NCBI GenBank assembly: GCA_030148005.1
Contig: JASBUI010000028.1
Location: 1 to 58,608, forward strand
Source: Paracoccaceae bacterium
GTDB lineage: Bacteria; Pseudomonadota; Alphaproteobacteria; Rhodobacterales; Rhodobacteraceae
DNA length: 58,608 nucleotides
Direction: 5' to 3'
Every line of letters begins with the position of its first letter. Position 1 is the first letter of the stretch. The notes below the pieces were generated by a model that saw only the letters and a program-made list of their open reading frames with translations, was not told where the DNA came from and made no database searches. Below are positions 9,808 to 17,876 of this stretch, in pieces. The translations under genes were made by a program, and so were the position numbers.

Positions 9808-9832
9808 CGACCGGGATAAAACCTCCCGGTCG
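9808..9832 (-). promoter_or_regulatory. Leader hairpin upstream of the polyamine-binding protein gene
   Basis: CGACCGGGA (9808-9816) and TCCCGGTCG (9824-9832) form a perfect 9-bp stem with a 7-base loop. Read as minus-strand RNA, it starts two bases after the stop of a three-codon open frame and lies about 75 bases before the binding-protein start codon. It has no U-tract, so it is not a plain terminator. It may act in translational or transcript-stability control of the pot operon. Confidence 0.5.
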
Positions 9833-9834
9833 AA

Positions 9835-9846
9835 CTACTTGACCAT
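9835..9846 (-). CDS. Candidate three-codon leader open frame (M-V-K-stop)
   Basis: ATG GTC AAG TAG on the minus strand. A strong Shine-Dalgarno-like GGGGGGAG (complement of 9854-9861) lies 7 bases upstream. It is followed at once by the hairpin 9808-9832 and then by the polyamine-binding protein gene. A minimal leader peptide controlling an amine transporter is a reasonable idea, but chance occurrence cannot be excluded and no transcription start is known. Confidence 0.3.
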   Translation of the reverse strand: MVK

Positions 9847-10100
9847 TCAAAATCTCCCCCCAAAGCTCGGCAGCAAACGCCGGGTTTTCAGACCGTGCCA
9901 GATACCTGCGGATGTTCATGATTGCGCGCCCTTGCAGACAGGGAAATCGCAAAACAGCGGCAGGCTAATCCCTTTAAGTAACATTACGATAACATCATTT
10001 CTCATTTCCTCCGCAATGAAAAACTTGGGCAAAAGCCCGCTCTGGCGGCAGGCGGGTTGGTTAGCGTTGCGCTTTGTTTTGTGCCGATCAGGGCTTTTCA

Positions 10101-10110
10101 ATTGCGCAAT
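10101..10110. promoter_or_regulatory. Palindrome ATTGCGCAAT upstream of enolase-superfamily gene
   Basis: A perfect 10-bp palindrome 54 bases before the start at 10165. Its core TTGCGCAA recurs in the palindrome at 41228-41239. It may be an operator for a regulator not identified here. Confidence 0.3.
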
Positions 10111-10164
10111 CCATCCTATCCTCGTGCAAAGTTCTGAAATCCAGCCGCTTGATGGGAAACGACC

Positions 10165-11271
10165 ATGAAAATCAAGGCCATAGAAACCTTTACGGATGAA
10201 TTCGTCTGCTTTGTACGCGTCACGCTGGAGGACGGATCGCAAGGCTGGGGTCAGGTCGCGCCCTATTTCGCCGATATCACCGCCCAGGTCGTTCATCGTC
10301 AGGTCGCGCCGCACACGCTTGGCGCCGATGCTGGCGACATTGACGCGTTGATGGACCTTGTGGTGGACCGTGAACACAAGTTTCCCGGATCCTACCTGCG
10401 CCGCGCCATGGGTGGTCTGGATACCGCCCTTTGGGATCTGCATGCAAAGCGCGCGGGCAAGCCTGTTTGCGCCCTGATCGGCGGAAGCCCGGGGCCCGTG
10501 CGCGCCTATGGCTCTTCCATGAAGCGCGACATCACGCCCGCCGATGAGGCCGCGCGCCTTGTGCGGCTGCGCGATGAGCACGGCTTTGATGCCTTCAAGT
10601 TTCGCGTCGGCGCTGAATGCGGGCATGACAGCGACGAATGGCCCGGCCGAACCGAAGAGATCGTACCAACCATGCGCAAGGCCATGGGCGACGACATCGC
10701 GCTCTTGGTCGATGCCAATTCCTGCTATTCGCCGCGCCGCGCGATAGAGGTGGGCCACATGCTTCAGGACCACGGCATCTCGCATTACGAAGAGCCCTGC
10801 CCCTACTGGCACTATGACCAGACCAAACAGGTCACCGATGCGCTGGAGATCGACGTCACCGGCGGTGAGCAGGATTGCTCGCTCGTTGACTGGCAGCGCA
10901 TGGTCGACGAGCGTGTGGTTGACGTGATCCAGCCCGATATCTGCTATCTGGGCGGTCTGTCGCGAACGCTTCGGGTTGCGAAGATGGGGCAAAAGGCGGG
11001 CCTGCCCTGCACGCCGCACTGCGCCAACCTGTCGATGGTGACGCTTTTCACGATGCATCTTTTGCGCGCAATCCCCAATGCGGGGAAGTATCTGGAGTTT
11101 TCGATCGAAGGGCCCGACTATTACCCTTGGCAGGACGGGCTTTTCGTCGCCTCGCCCTATGAGATCACGGATGGCGCGGCCACTGTCACCGATGCGCCCG
11201 GCTGGGGCGTCGAGGTCAGCCCGAAATGGCTTGAACGCTCCAGCTACCGCAAAAGCGAGGTTCAGACCTGA
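10165..11271 (+). CDS. Enolase-superfamily enzyme (mandelate racemase/muconate-lactonizing type)
   Basis: A 368-residue member of the MR/MLE group. The three metal ligands are seen in order in LLVDANSCY (Asp), HYEEPCP (Glu) and TGGEQDC (Glu). The catalytic side has FKFRVG on one face and QPDICYLGG (Asp) with TPHCAN (His) on the other, so an Asp-His dyad as in mandelate racemase is likely. Members abstract a proton alpha to a carboxylate, giving acid-sugar dehydration or racemisation. The substrate is unknown. It converges on the RpiR regulator gene and neighbours a TRAP cluster, which suggests a carboxylate substrate. Confidence 0.82.
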   Translation: MKIKAIETFTDEFVCFVRVTLEDGSQGWGQVAPYFADITAQVVHRQVAPHTLGADAGDIDALMDLVVDREHKFPGSYLRRAMGGLDTALWDLHAKRAGKPVCALIGGSPGPVRAYGSSMKRDITPADEAARLVRLRDEHGFDAFKFRVGAECGHDSDEWPGRTEEIVPTMRKAMGDDIALLVDANSCYSPRRAIEVGHMLQDHGISHYEEPCPYWHYDQTKQVTDALEIDVTGGEQDCSLVDWQRMVDERVVDVIQPDICYLGGLSRTLRVAKMGQKAGLPCTPHCANLSMVTLFTMHLLRAIPNAGKYLEFSIEGPDYYPWQDGLFVASPYEITDGAATVTDAPGWGVEVSPKWLERSSYRKSEVQT

Positions 11272-11291
11272 CATCGGGCTGGCCGCACTGA

Positions 11292-12164
11292 TCATGTGAA
11301 CTTCCTGAAAAGTTTGGTGCGGTCGAACATCCCCTCAAGCGTTTCCATCCGTTCTTTGGTCACATCCCAGTTGAGGTCCTGCACCGCTGAAATCAGCGTC
11401 TCGACCAACAGCAGGGTCGTGACCAGCGAATCCCACGCCGAGGGCACGACGATCCGGCTGGAGAAACAGACATCCGCGATCTCATGCACGGGCGAGCGCC
11501 ACTGGTCGGTGAAAAGAACGATCCGCGCGCCCTTCTGATGGGCCATCTTGGCAAGCTTCAGGGTGTTGTTTTCATAGCGCCGCATATCGAAGATGGCGAA
11601 AACATCGCCCTCTTCAACGTCCAAAAGGTAATGCGGCCACGCGTTTGACGTTGACTGGATGTGCGTTGTGTTGCTGCGAATGACCTGCATATGCATGAAC
11701 AGATACTCTGCCAGCGTATGGGTGATCCGCCCGCCAACGATATAAAGCGCGCGGTCCCTGTCGGCCAAAAGTGCGCTTGCCTGATCGAAGGTGTCCGTCT
11801 CAATCTGGCTAAGCGAATGGCGGATGTTGTCGATCACCGCCTCGGTGAACCGGTTCAGCACATGGCCCGACGGCGCCTTTTCCGCCCAAGTGTCATGCTT
11901 GGCGATCGGTCCGGAAACCTTTGCCGTCAGCTCATTTCGCAGCTCGGTCTGAAAGTCGTGATATCCCTTAAAGCCCAGCTTCTGGACCATCCTTGCAACG
12001 GTGGGCGTTGAAACCTCGGCCTTTTGCGCAACCGCCGTGATCGGACCCAAGCCAGAGGCCGGGTAATTGTCCAGAATCGAATGGGCCAACTGGCGCTCGG
12101 CCCGGGTCAGACTGTCCAGCGCATCCTGAAGCCGCTCGGCGATCGTGTTGAAACTTTCGGTCAC
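11292..12164 (-). CDS. RpiR/MurR-family transcriptional regulator
   Basis: A 290-residue regulator. The N-terminal HTH_6 domain (LGPITAVAQKAEVSTPTVAR) is followed by a C-terminal SIS domain that normally binds a phosphosugar or related small ligand (YIVGGRITHTLAEYL, FAIFDMRRYENNTLKLA). The start is GTG 12164, preceded by a G-rich Shine-Dalgarno (AGGGGGGG); an ATG further upstream would add unrelated sequence covering the promoter region. It is divergent from the hydrolase/TRAP/PuuA-like cluster, and two palindromes lie between them, so it probably controls that cluster and itself. Confidence 0.88.
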   Translation of the reverse strand: MTESFNTIAERLQDALDSLTRAERQLAHSILDNYPASGLGPITAVAQKAEVSTPTVARMVQKLGFKGYHDFQTELRNELTAKVSGPIAKHDTWAEKAPSGHVLNRFTEAVIDNIRHSLSQIETDTFDQASALLADRDRALYIVGGRITHTLAEYLFMHMQVIRSNTTHIQSTSNAWPHYLLDVEEGDVFAIFDMRRYENNTLKLAKMAHQKGARIVLFTDQWRSPVHEIADVCFSSRIVVPSAWDSLVTTLLLVETLISAVQDLNWDVTKERMETLEGMFDRTKLFRKFT

Positions 12165-12202
12165 GCGCCCCCCCCTGATTGGCGATTTATTTGACAGCCG
12201 AC

Positions 12203-12217
12203 TCTCTTCTGAAGAGA
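12203..12217. promoter_or_regulatory. Operator-like palindrome 1 in the RpiR/hydrolase divergent region
   Basis: TCTCTTC-T-GAAGAGA is a perfect inverted repeat of 7-bp arms. A TTGACA hexamer lies just before it at 12191-12196. It is a candidate binding site for the divergent RpiR regulator. Confidence 0.5.
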
Positions 12218-12228
12218 ACTTTACAGTA

Positions 12229-12242
12229 TTGTGTTGACACAA
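12229..12242. promoter_or_regulatory. Operator-like palindrome 2 with embedded TTGACA
   Basis: TTGTGT-TG-ACACAA is a perfect inverted repeat with 6-bp arms. It contains a TTGACA hexamer (12234-12239) that could be a -35 element for the plus-strand operon, so a protein bound here would block transcription. No strong -10 was found. Confidence 0.45.
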
Positions 12243-12304
12243 GGCCAATCGTTCAAGACATTTATGCGGCGGGGGTGCAGAAATTGAATTCAGCGACGGA
12301 TGAC

Positions 12305-13081
12305 ATGACAAGTGGAACGCAGGGCCAGCCGGCCATCGTGACCAATCTTAAAGTGCCCGCACCTCTGGTTCTGGTATGCGAGCATGCCGTCAATTTCATA
12401 CCCGAAGAATTTCAAAGCCTCGGCGTGAGCGAAGAGGTCATCCGCTCACATGTCGCGTGGGATCCCGGCGCAATCGAAGTGGCGCTGCATCTTAGCCGGC
12501 TCTTGAACGCGCCTTTGGTTCACAGCGGCGTCTCGCGCCTTGTCTATGACTGCAACCGCCCGCCAAGCGCACCTGACGCGATGCCCGCCAAAAGTGAGAT
12601 TTTCGACATTCCCGGAAACCTCGACCTAAGCCAGGAAGAACGCGACGCCCGCACCAGCCGGTATTACGAACCCTTCCGCCTTGCCCTTGCCAGAACGCTG
12701 AAGGACGCAGGCTCACCCGTTATGGTGACGATCCACAGCTTTACGCCCGTCTACAAGGGACAGCTGCGTAAGACGGATATCGGCATTCTGCATGACACCG
12801 ACCAGCGGCTGGCAGATGCCCTGCTGTCCTGCGCGGCCGCCCATACGGATCTGAAGGTTGACCGCAATCTGCCCTATGGCCCCGAAGACGGCGTTACCCA
12901 CACTTTGCGCGAACATGCCAAAAAAGACGGGCTTTTGAACGTGATGTTCGAATTGCGCAACGACCGCATCATGACGGCCGAGGATCAGAGAGCCATGTCG
13001 ATGATGCTGGCCCGCTGGCTGAAAGATGCGCTGATTTCACTGGAAACCCAATCACAGCAGGAGCCTTCATGCCAAAACTAG
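12305..13081 (+). CDS. N-formylglutamate amidohydrolase-family hydrolase
   Basis: About 258 residues from ATG 12305. A GTG at 12275 is an alternative start, and the frame extends to 12179. The segments LVLVCEHAVNFIP, SHVAWDPGA, RLVYDCNRPP, TIHSFTPVY and RTDIGILHD-like KTDIGILHD are characteristic of the FGase family, zinc-dependent amidases that release glutamate or aspartate from N-acyl forms. It is the first gene of an operon with TRAP permeases (13-base overlap with dctQ) and a gamma-glutamyl ligase homologue. A role in hydrolysing a gamma-glutamyl or formyl-amino intermediate is an inference from these neighbours. Confidence 0.8.
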   Translation: MTSGTQGQPAIVTNLKVPAPLVLVCEHAVNFIPEEFQSLGVSEEVIRSHVAWDPGAIEVALHLSRLLNAPLVHSGVSRLVYDCNRPPSAPDAMPAKSEIFDIPGNLDLSQEERDARTSRYYEPFRLALARTLKDAGSPVMVTIHSFTPVYKGQLRKTDIGILHDTDQRLADALLSCAAAHTDLKVDRNLPYGPEDGVTHTLREHAKKDGLLNVMFELRNDRIMTAEDQRAMSMMLARWLKDALISLETQSQQEPSCQN

Positions 13082-13584
13082 CCGGCCGGTTTGTTCGCAT
13101 TGTCGATGCGATCAACTACCGCGTCGGGCGGGTGATGATGTATGGAATTTTTGTGATGATGGCGATCCTACTGTGGTCATCCATCTCAAAAACCTTCTTT
13201 GATCCCTCGCTCTGGACGCTGGAAATCGCCCAATTTGCCATGGTGGCCTATTACATCCTTGGCGGCCCCTATTCGGTTCAACTGAACGCCAACGTCCGTA
13301 TGGATCTCTTCTATGGCGAATGGGACGTGCGCAAGAAGGCATGGTTCGACGCCTTTACGGTTATCCTGCTGATCTTCTATCTTGGCGTCCTGCTTTATGG
13401 CGCCTTTCTGAGCACCGAGTATTCGCTACGCTATGGCGAGCGCAGCCCGACGGCATGGCGCCCCTACCTGTGGCCAATCAAGATAACAATGTGCATCGGC
13501 TTTTCGCTGATGCTGCTTCAGGCGGTCTCTGAGCTGATCAAGGACATCGCGACAATCCGAAAGGTTGACCTGAATGTCCTATGA
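13069..13584 (+). CDS. dctQ: TRAP transporter small permease (DctQ)
   Basis: A 171-residue protein with four predicted membrane helices and the TRAP small-permease pattern (WTLEIAQFAMVAYYILGG between helices 1 and 2). It overlaps the preceding hydrolase gene by 13 bases and the large permease gene by 11, so all three are translated together. TRAP systems import carboxylates and related organic acids using the sodium gradient. Confidence 0.88.
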   Translation: MPKLAGRFVRIVDAINYRVGRVMMYGIFVMMAILLWSSISKTFFDPSLWTLEIAQFAMVAYYILGGPYSVQLNANVRMDLFYGEWDVRKKAWFDAFTVILLIFYLGVLLYGAFLSTEYSLRYGERSPTAWRPYLWPIKITMCIGFSLMLLQAVSELIKDIATIRKVDLNVL

Positions 13585-14896
13585 GTTGATTGCGATCCTG
13601 ATGTTCTCGTCGATGATGCTGATGCTGATGACGGGACAAAGGGTGTTCGGCGCCATCGGCGGCGTTGCGGCCATTGCAGCGCTTGCCCTTTGGGGAACCG
13701 GCGGGGTCAACATCCCCTTTTCATCGGCGATGAAGCTGATGAAGTGGTATCCGCTTCTGACACTGCCGATGTTCATTTTCATGGGCTATGTCCTGTCAGA
13801 GTCCAAGATTGCCGACGATCTGTACAAGATGTTTCATGTCTGGATGGGGCCGATCCACGGCGGTCTGGCCATCGGCACCATCGGTCTGATGGTTCTGGTT
13901 TCGGCCATGAACGGGCTGTCGGTCGCCGGCATGGCCATCGGCGCGACCATTGCGCTGCCCGAACTTTTACGCCGCGGCTATGACAAGAAGATGGTCACCG
14001 GCGTGATACAGGCCGGATCTTCGCTTGGCATCCTTGTGCCCCCTTCGGTCGTTCTGGTTCTTTACGCCATGATCGCGCGTCAGCCTGTCGGACAGCTTTG
14101 GCTGGCCGGCGTTGTGCCCGGCCTGCTAATGGCAACGCTCTTTATCATCTACATCTACATCAGGTGCCGGATTAACCCGGAACTGGGCCCGGTCCTGCCC
14201 GCCGAAGAGCGTAACGTCCCGATGGCCGAAAAGCTGCGCCTTCTGGGCGCGGGCATCCTGCCGCTGGTCATCTTCTTTGCGATGATGATCCCCTTCGTCA
14301 ACGGCTGGACAAGCCTTGTCGAAAGTTCGGCCATAGGTGCGCTGACCGCCTTTCTGGCCGCCGTGGTCAAGGGGCGGATGACGCGCGAGGTCTTTGAAGT
14401 ATCGGTGCGCCAGACGCTAGCGATTTCATGCATGTTCATGTGGATCATCCTTGCCGCCCTTGGCTTTGGCGCGGTCTTTGACGGCCTCGGCGCCGTGCGC
14501 GCAATCGACAGCCTGTTCACCGAGCGTCTTGGCCTTGATCCATGGATGATCCTGATCCTGATGCAGGTGTCGTTCCTGATCATGGGCACTTTTCTGGACG
14601 ACACCGCCATGCTGGTCATCGTCGCCCCGCTTTATGTCCCGCTGGTCGGCGCGCTTGGTTTTGATCTGGTGTGGTACGGCGTGCTTTACACGATCACCAC
14701 GCAGATCGCCTATATGACCCCGCCATTTGGCTATAACCTGTTCTTGATGCGCGCGATGGCCCCGCCCGAGATATCATTGCGTGATATCTACGGTTCGATC
14801 CTGCCATTCGTGTTGGTGATGATCCTTGCCCTTGGCCTGATCATGACCTTCCCGCAACTGGCCCTTTGGCTGCCCGACTATGTCTACGGAAAATAA
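13574..14896 (+). CDS. dctM: TRAP transporter large permease (DctM)
   Basis: A 440-residue polytopic protein of the DctM/ion-transporter family with about 12 membrane segments. Typical stretches are GSSLGILVPPSVVLVLYAMI, LDDTAMLVIVAPL and ITTQIAYMTPPFGYNLF. It forms the translocation channel with DctQ. Its binding protein is encoded 76 bases downstream. Confidence 0.9.
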   Translation: MSYELIAILMFSSMMLMLMTGQRVFGAIGGVAAIAALALWGTGGVNIPFSSAMKLMKWYPLLTLPMFIFMGYVLSESKIADDLYKMFHVWMGPIHGGLAIGTIGLMVLVSAMNGLSVAGMAIGATIALPELLRRGYDKKMVTGVIQAGSSLGILVPPSVVLVLYAMIARQPVGQLWLAGVVPGLLMATLFIIYIYIRCRINPELGPVLPAEERNVPMAEKLRLLGAGILPLVIFFAMMIPFVNGWTSLVESSAIGALTAFLAAVVKGRMTREVFEVSVRQTLAISCMFMWIILAALGFGAVFDGLGAVRAIDSLFTERLGLDPWMILILMQVSFLIMGTFLDDTAMLVIVAPLYVPLVGALGFDLVWYGVLYTITTQIAYMTPPFGYNLFLMRAMAPPEISLRDIYGSILPFVLVMILALGLIMTFPQLALWLPDYVYGK

Positions 14897-14972
14897 AGAG
14901 AACTCCGACAGGAGCAAAACGAACCCATGTCAGCCGTTTGAGCGAAACATGATTAACAACAAGGAGAATGTC

Positions 14973-16007
14973 ATGACGACGAGACGCAAGTTTTTAACCA
15001 CCGCAAGTGTAGGTGCGGTCGGCGCAAGCCTGGCCGCGCCCGCTATCGCGCAATCCACAATCCGTTGGCGCATGCAGACCTATGCAGGTCCGGCTTTGGC
15101 CGAGCATGTCATCAAACCCGCGATCGACAGCTTCAACAAGATTGCTGGCGACGAGATGCAGATCGAACTTTTCTTTGCCGATCAGCTTGTTCCAACTGGC
15201 GAATTGTTCCGCGCCATGCAGAACGGCACGATCGACGCGGTTCAATCGGATGACGACAGCATGGCATCGCCCACCGAAGTGACCGTCTTTGGTGGCTACT
15301 TCCCCTTCGCCAGCCGCTATTCGCTGGATGTGCCCGTTCTCTTCAACCAGTACGGCCTGAATGAGATCTGGGATGCGGAATATTCCAAGGTTGGCGTCAA
15401 ACACCTGTCCGCCGGCGCATGGGACCCCTGCCATTTCGCAACCAAGGACCCGATCCGAAGCCTTGAGGACCTCAAGGGCAAGCGCGTCTTCACCTTCCCG
15501 ACCGCTGGCCGCTTCCTTACGCAGTTCGGCGTCGTGCCTGTCACGCTTCCATGGGAAGACATCGAAGTTGCTGTACAGACGGGTGAGCTTGACGGCATCG
15601 CATGGTCGGGCATCACCGAGGACTACACCGTTGGCTGGGCAGACGTGACCAACTACTTCCTGACCAACAACATCTCTGGCGCATGGGCCGGGTCGTTCTT
15701 TGCGAACATGGACCGCTACAATGAATTGCCGCCGAAGATGCAGGAACTTCTGAAGCTGACAATGGACAGCTCGCACTATTATCGCCAGTGGTGGTATTGG
15801 GGCGGCGAAGCTTCCTTGCGCGTCAACGGACCCAAGATGGAGCTTACAACCATCCCCGACGCCGAGTGGCAGACGGTTGAGGATGCAGCGATCAAGTTCT
15901 GGGACGAGATCGCGGCAGAGTCCGAAACAAAGGCCAAGGTTGTTGACATCTTCAAGAAGTACAACGCCGACATGGTCAAGGCCGGACGCCCCTACCGCTA
16001 TGGTTAA
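14973..16007 (+). CDS. dctP: TRAP transporter substrate-binding protein (DctP), Tat-exported
   Basis: A 344-residue periplasmic binding protein. ATG 14973 is chosen because AAGGAG lies 8 bases upstream and it gives a twin-arginine signal (MTTRRKFLTTASVGAVGA); an upstream in-frame extension lacks a signal. The mature protein starts near QSTIRWRMQTY. The family binds organic acids. The Tat signal is notable because most TRAP binding proteins use Sec. A hairpin (16017-16049) follows. Confidence 0.88.
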   Translation: MTTRRKFLTTASVGAVGASLAAPAIAQSTIRWRMQTYAGPALAEHVIKPAIDSFNKIAGDEMQIELFFADQLVPTGELFRAMQNGTIDAVQSDDDSMASPTEVTVFGGYFPFASRYSLDVPVLFNQYGLNEIWDAEYSKVGVKHLSAGAWDPCHFATKDPIRSLEDLKGKRVFTFPTAGRFLTQFGVVPVTLPWEDIEVAVQTGELDGIAWSGITEDYTVGWADVTNYFLTNNISGAWAGSFFANMDRYNELPPKMQELLKLTMDSSHYYRQWWYWGGEASLRVNGPKMELTTIPDAEWQTVEDAAIKFWDEIAAESETKAKVVDIFKKYNADMVKAGRPYRYG

Positions 16008-16016
16008 ACACTGATC

Positions 16017-16049
16017 CAAGGGGGCGCGGTTTTACGCTGTGCCCCCTTG
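16017..16049 (+). promoter_or_regulatory. Stem-loop after dctP
   Basis: CAAGGGGGC (16017-16025) pairs perfectly with GCCCCCTTG (16041-16049) around a 15-base loop, starting 9 bases after the dctP stop. No U-tract follows (CCTCTGG), so it probably stabilises or processes the dctP message rather than ending it. Confidence 0.55.
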
Positions 16050-16133
16050 CCTCTGGCCCTGCGCTGGGCAAGAAATTCTGACGCGCCGCCAAGCGGCAAA
16101 GACACACCAGCACGAACTGAAATTGGAGCGGCC

Positions 16134-17498
16134 ATGCCCGGCAACCTTACCTTCAAAGACCTCAAATCCCGCGTTGCCGATGGCAGTGTCGACACTGTTC
16201 TGACCTGCATCGTCGATATGCAGGGGCGTCTTATGGGCAAGCGGTTCCATGCCCAGAACTTTGTGGATCACTCTTTTGAGGAAACCCATTGCTGCAACTA
16301 CCTTCTGGCCACCGATCTTGAGATGGCAACGCCCGAGGGCTATGCCTCGACCAGTTGGCGCGCGGGCTATGGCGACTATGTCATGCAGCCCGATCTGGAC
16401 ACGCTGCGCCTTGTTCCATGGCTTGAAGGCACCGCGATGGTCCTTTGCGATGTTCTGGACCATCACCACCACAAGCCCATCAGCCATTCGCCCCGGCAGG
16501 TCCTCAAACGCCAGATAGAGCGTCTGGAAGCCATGGGTTTCTCGGCTCAGATGGCGACGGAGCTTGAGTTCTTTCTTTTCGAGAAAAGCTTTGACGAGAT
16601 CCGCAAAAGCGGGTTCCGCGATCTTACGCCCATCAGCGGCTACAACGAAGATTACAACATCCTGCAAACCACCCGCGAAGAAGGTGTCATGCGCCCCTTG
16701 CGCAACCATCTTTTCGCCGCAGGTATCCCGATAGAAAACTCCAAGGGCGAGGCAGAGACCGGTCAGGAAGAGCTGAACATCCGCTATGGCCCGGCGCTTG
16801 ACTGCGCCGACAATCACACGATCGCAAAACACGCCACCAAGGAAATAGCATGGCAGAACGGCCATGCTGCATCTTTCCTGCCCAAGTGGCACCACAAACG
16901 CGTGGGCAGCTCAAGCCATGTGCATCAGTCTCTCTGGAAGGATGGCAAACCGGCCTTTCACGATCCAGACGACAAGCTTGGGATGAGCGATCTGATGCGC
17001 CACTACATGGCCGGCCTGATCCACTATGCCCCCGACTACACCGCGCTGATGGCCCCTTACGTCAACAGCTACAAACGCTTTGTCAAAGAAAGCTTTGCTC
17101 CGACGAAAACCGTCTGGTCCGTCGACAACCGCACCGCCGGTTTCCGCCTTTGCGGCGCAGGCACCAAGGGCGTGCGCGTTGAATGCCGTATTCCGGGGTC
17201 GGACATGAACCCCTATCTTGCACAAGCTGCGATGCTGGCCGCCGGGATCAAGGGGATCGAGGACAAGATGGAACTGGCCGCACCGACAACAGGCGATGTC
17301 TATGAAGATGCCAAGGCCGGAAGCATCCCTGCAACCCTGCGCGAGGCCGCCGAAACGCTGCGCGGCTCGGCGATGCTGCGCGCGGCCATGGGCGACGATG
17401 TCGTCGATCACTACACCCGCGCCGCCGAATGGGAGCAGGAAGAGTTCGACCGCATCGTGACCGACTGGGAAATTGCCCGTGGCTTTGAGAGGGCCTGA
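16134..17498 (+). CDS. Glutamine synthetase-family gamma-glutamyl ligase (PuuA-like)
   Basis: A 454-residue protein from ATG 16134 (TTGGAG is well spaced upstream); the frame opens earlier without family similarity. Glutamine synthetase active-site blocks are present: MATELEFFLFE, AETGQEELNIRYG, GSSSHVHQSLW, NRTAGFR and RVECRIPGSDMNPYL. In PuuA and IpuC, this type ligates glutamate to an amine at its gamma-carboxyl with ATP. The downstream aldehyde and alcohol dehydrogenases and upstream amidohydrolase suggest the amine is then oxidised and released. The amine is unknown. I see no adenylylation-site tyrosine motif as in GlnA. Confidence 0.82.
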   Translation: MPGNLTFKDLKSRVADGSVDTVLTCIVDMQGRLMGKRFHAQNFVDHSFEETHCCNYLLATDLEMATPEGYASTSWRAGYGDYVMQPDLDTLRLVPWLEGTAMVLCDVLDHHHHKPISHSPRQVLKRQIERLEAMGFSAQMATELEFFLFEKSFDEIRKSGFRDLTPISGYNEDYNILQTTREEGVMRPLRNHLFAAGIPIENSKGEAETGQEELNIRYGPALDCADNHTIAKHATKEIAWQNGHAASFLPKWHHKRVGSSSHVHQSLWKDGKPAFHDPDDKLGMSDLMRHYMAGLIHYAPDYTALMAPYVNSYKRFVKESFAPTKTVWSVDNRTAGFRLCGAGTKGVRVECRIPGSDMNPYLAQAAMLAAGIKGIEDKMELAAPTTGDVYEDAKAGSIPATLREAAETLRGSAMLRAAMGDDVVDHYTRAAEWEQEEFDRIVTDWEIARGFERA

Positions 17499-17875
17499 TG
17501 AGCGTTCAGGACGCAACTTCGATGATTGCGGTCTCCGACATTGACGCGGCCTGCGCATTCATGCGCGACTGCCTTGGCTTTGAAACCACGCACCGAAGCC
17601 CCGGCCACGCCTATTGCAAACGCGGCGGCGGCGCGGTGCGGTTCCTTCAGGCCCCCAAGGACGCGGATATGGACGATCCTGCACGACAGACCATTGTCTA
17701 CATCGACGTTGACGACACCGATGCCGAGTTCGAAACCTATCGCGGCGCGCTGGAAAAGCTGCCACAAGGCAAGATGCGCCCACCGTTCGACCAGCCATAT
17801 GGTCAGCGGGAATTTCACGCAATTCACGAAGCTATTCTGATCATGGTTGGTCAGCGCATAACAAAGGAAGCTTAA
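17498..17875 (+). CDS. Glyoxalase/bleomycin-resistance-fold (VOC) protein
   Basis: A 125-residue protein of the vicinal-oxygen-chelate superfamily: start MIAVSDIDAACAFMRDCLGF, middle GGAVRFLQ, end REFHAIHEAILIMVGQR. Its ATG overlaps the stop of the ligase gene by one base (TGATG), so it is coupled. Its role in the pathway is not known; small VOC proteins can be isomerases, dioxygenases or binding proteins. Confidence 0.7.
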   Translation: MSVQDATSMIAVSDIDAACAFMRDCLGFETTHRSPGHAYCKRGGGAVRFLQAPKDADMDDPARQTIVYIDVDDTDAEFETYRGALEKLPQGKMRPPFDQPYGQREFHAIHEAILIMVGQRITKEA

Positions 17876-17876
17876 G

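Larger units (their letters stand above)
9735..10164. other. 430-base divergent intergenic region (pot operon leader / enolase-superfamily gene)
   Basis: This gap separates the divergent binding-protein gene and the enolase-superfamily gene. On the minus strand it holds a tiny open frame and a hairpin (9808-9846). It also holds the palindrome ATTGCGCAAT at 10101-10110 and a small GGGC-AAAA-GCCC hairpin (10027-10038). I could not place a convincing sigma-70 promoter on either strand. No protein-coding gene of normal length is supported here. Confidence 0.6.

Noticed and set aside
9916..11295. Long open frame on the minus strand opposite the enolase-superfamily gene
   Set aside because: It lies antisense to a gene with clear active-site motifs, and its translation shows no family pattern; long shadows are expected in GC-rich DNA.
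14994..16019. 341-codon frame antisense to dctP
   Set aside because: Same reason: it is fully covered by a well-supported binding-protein gene on the other strand.
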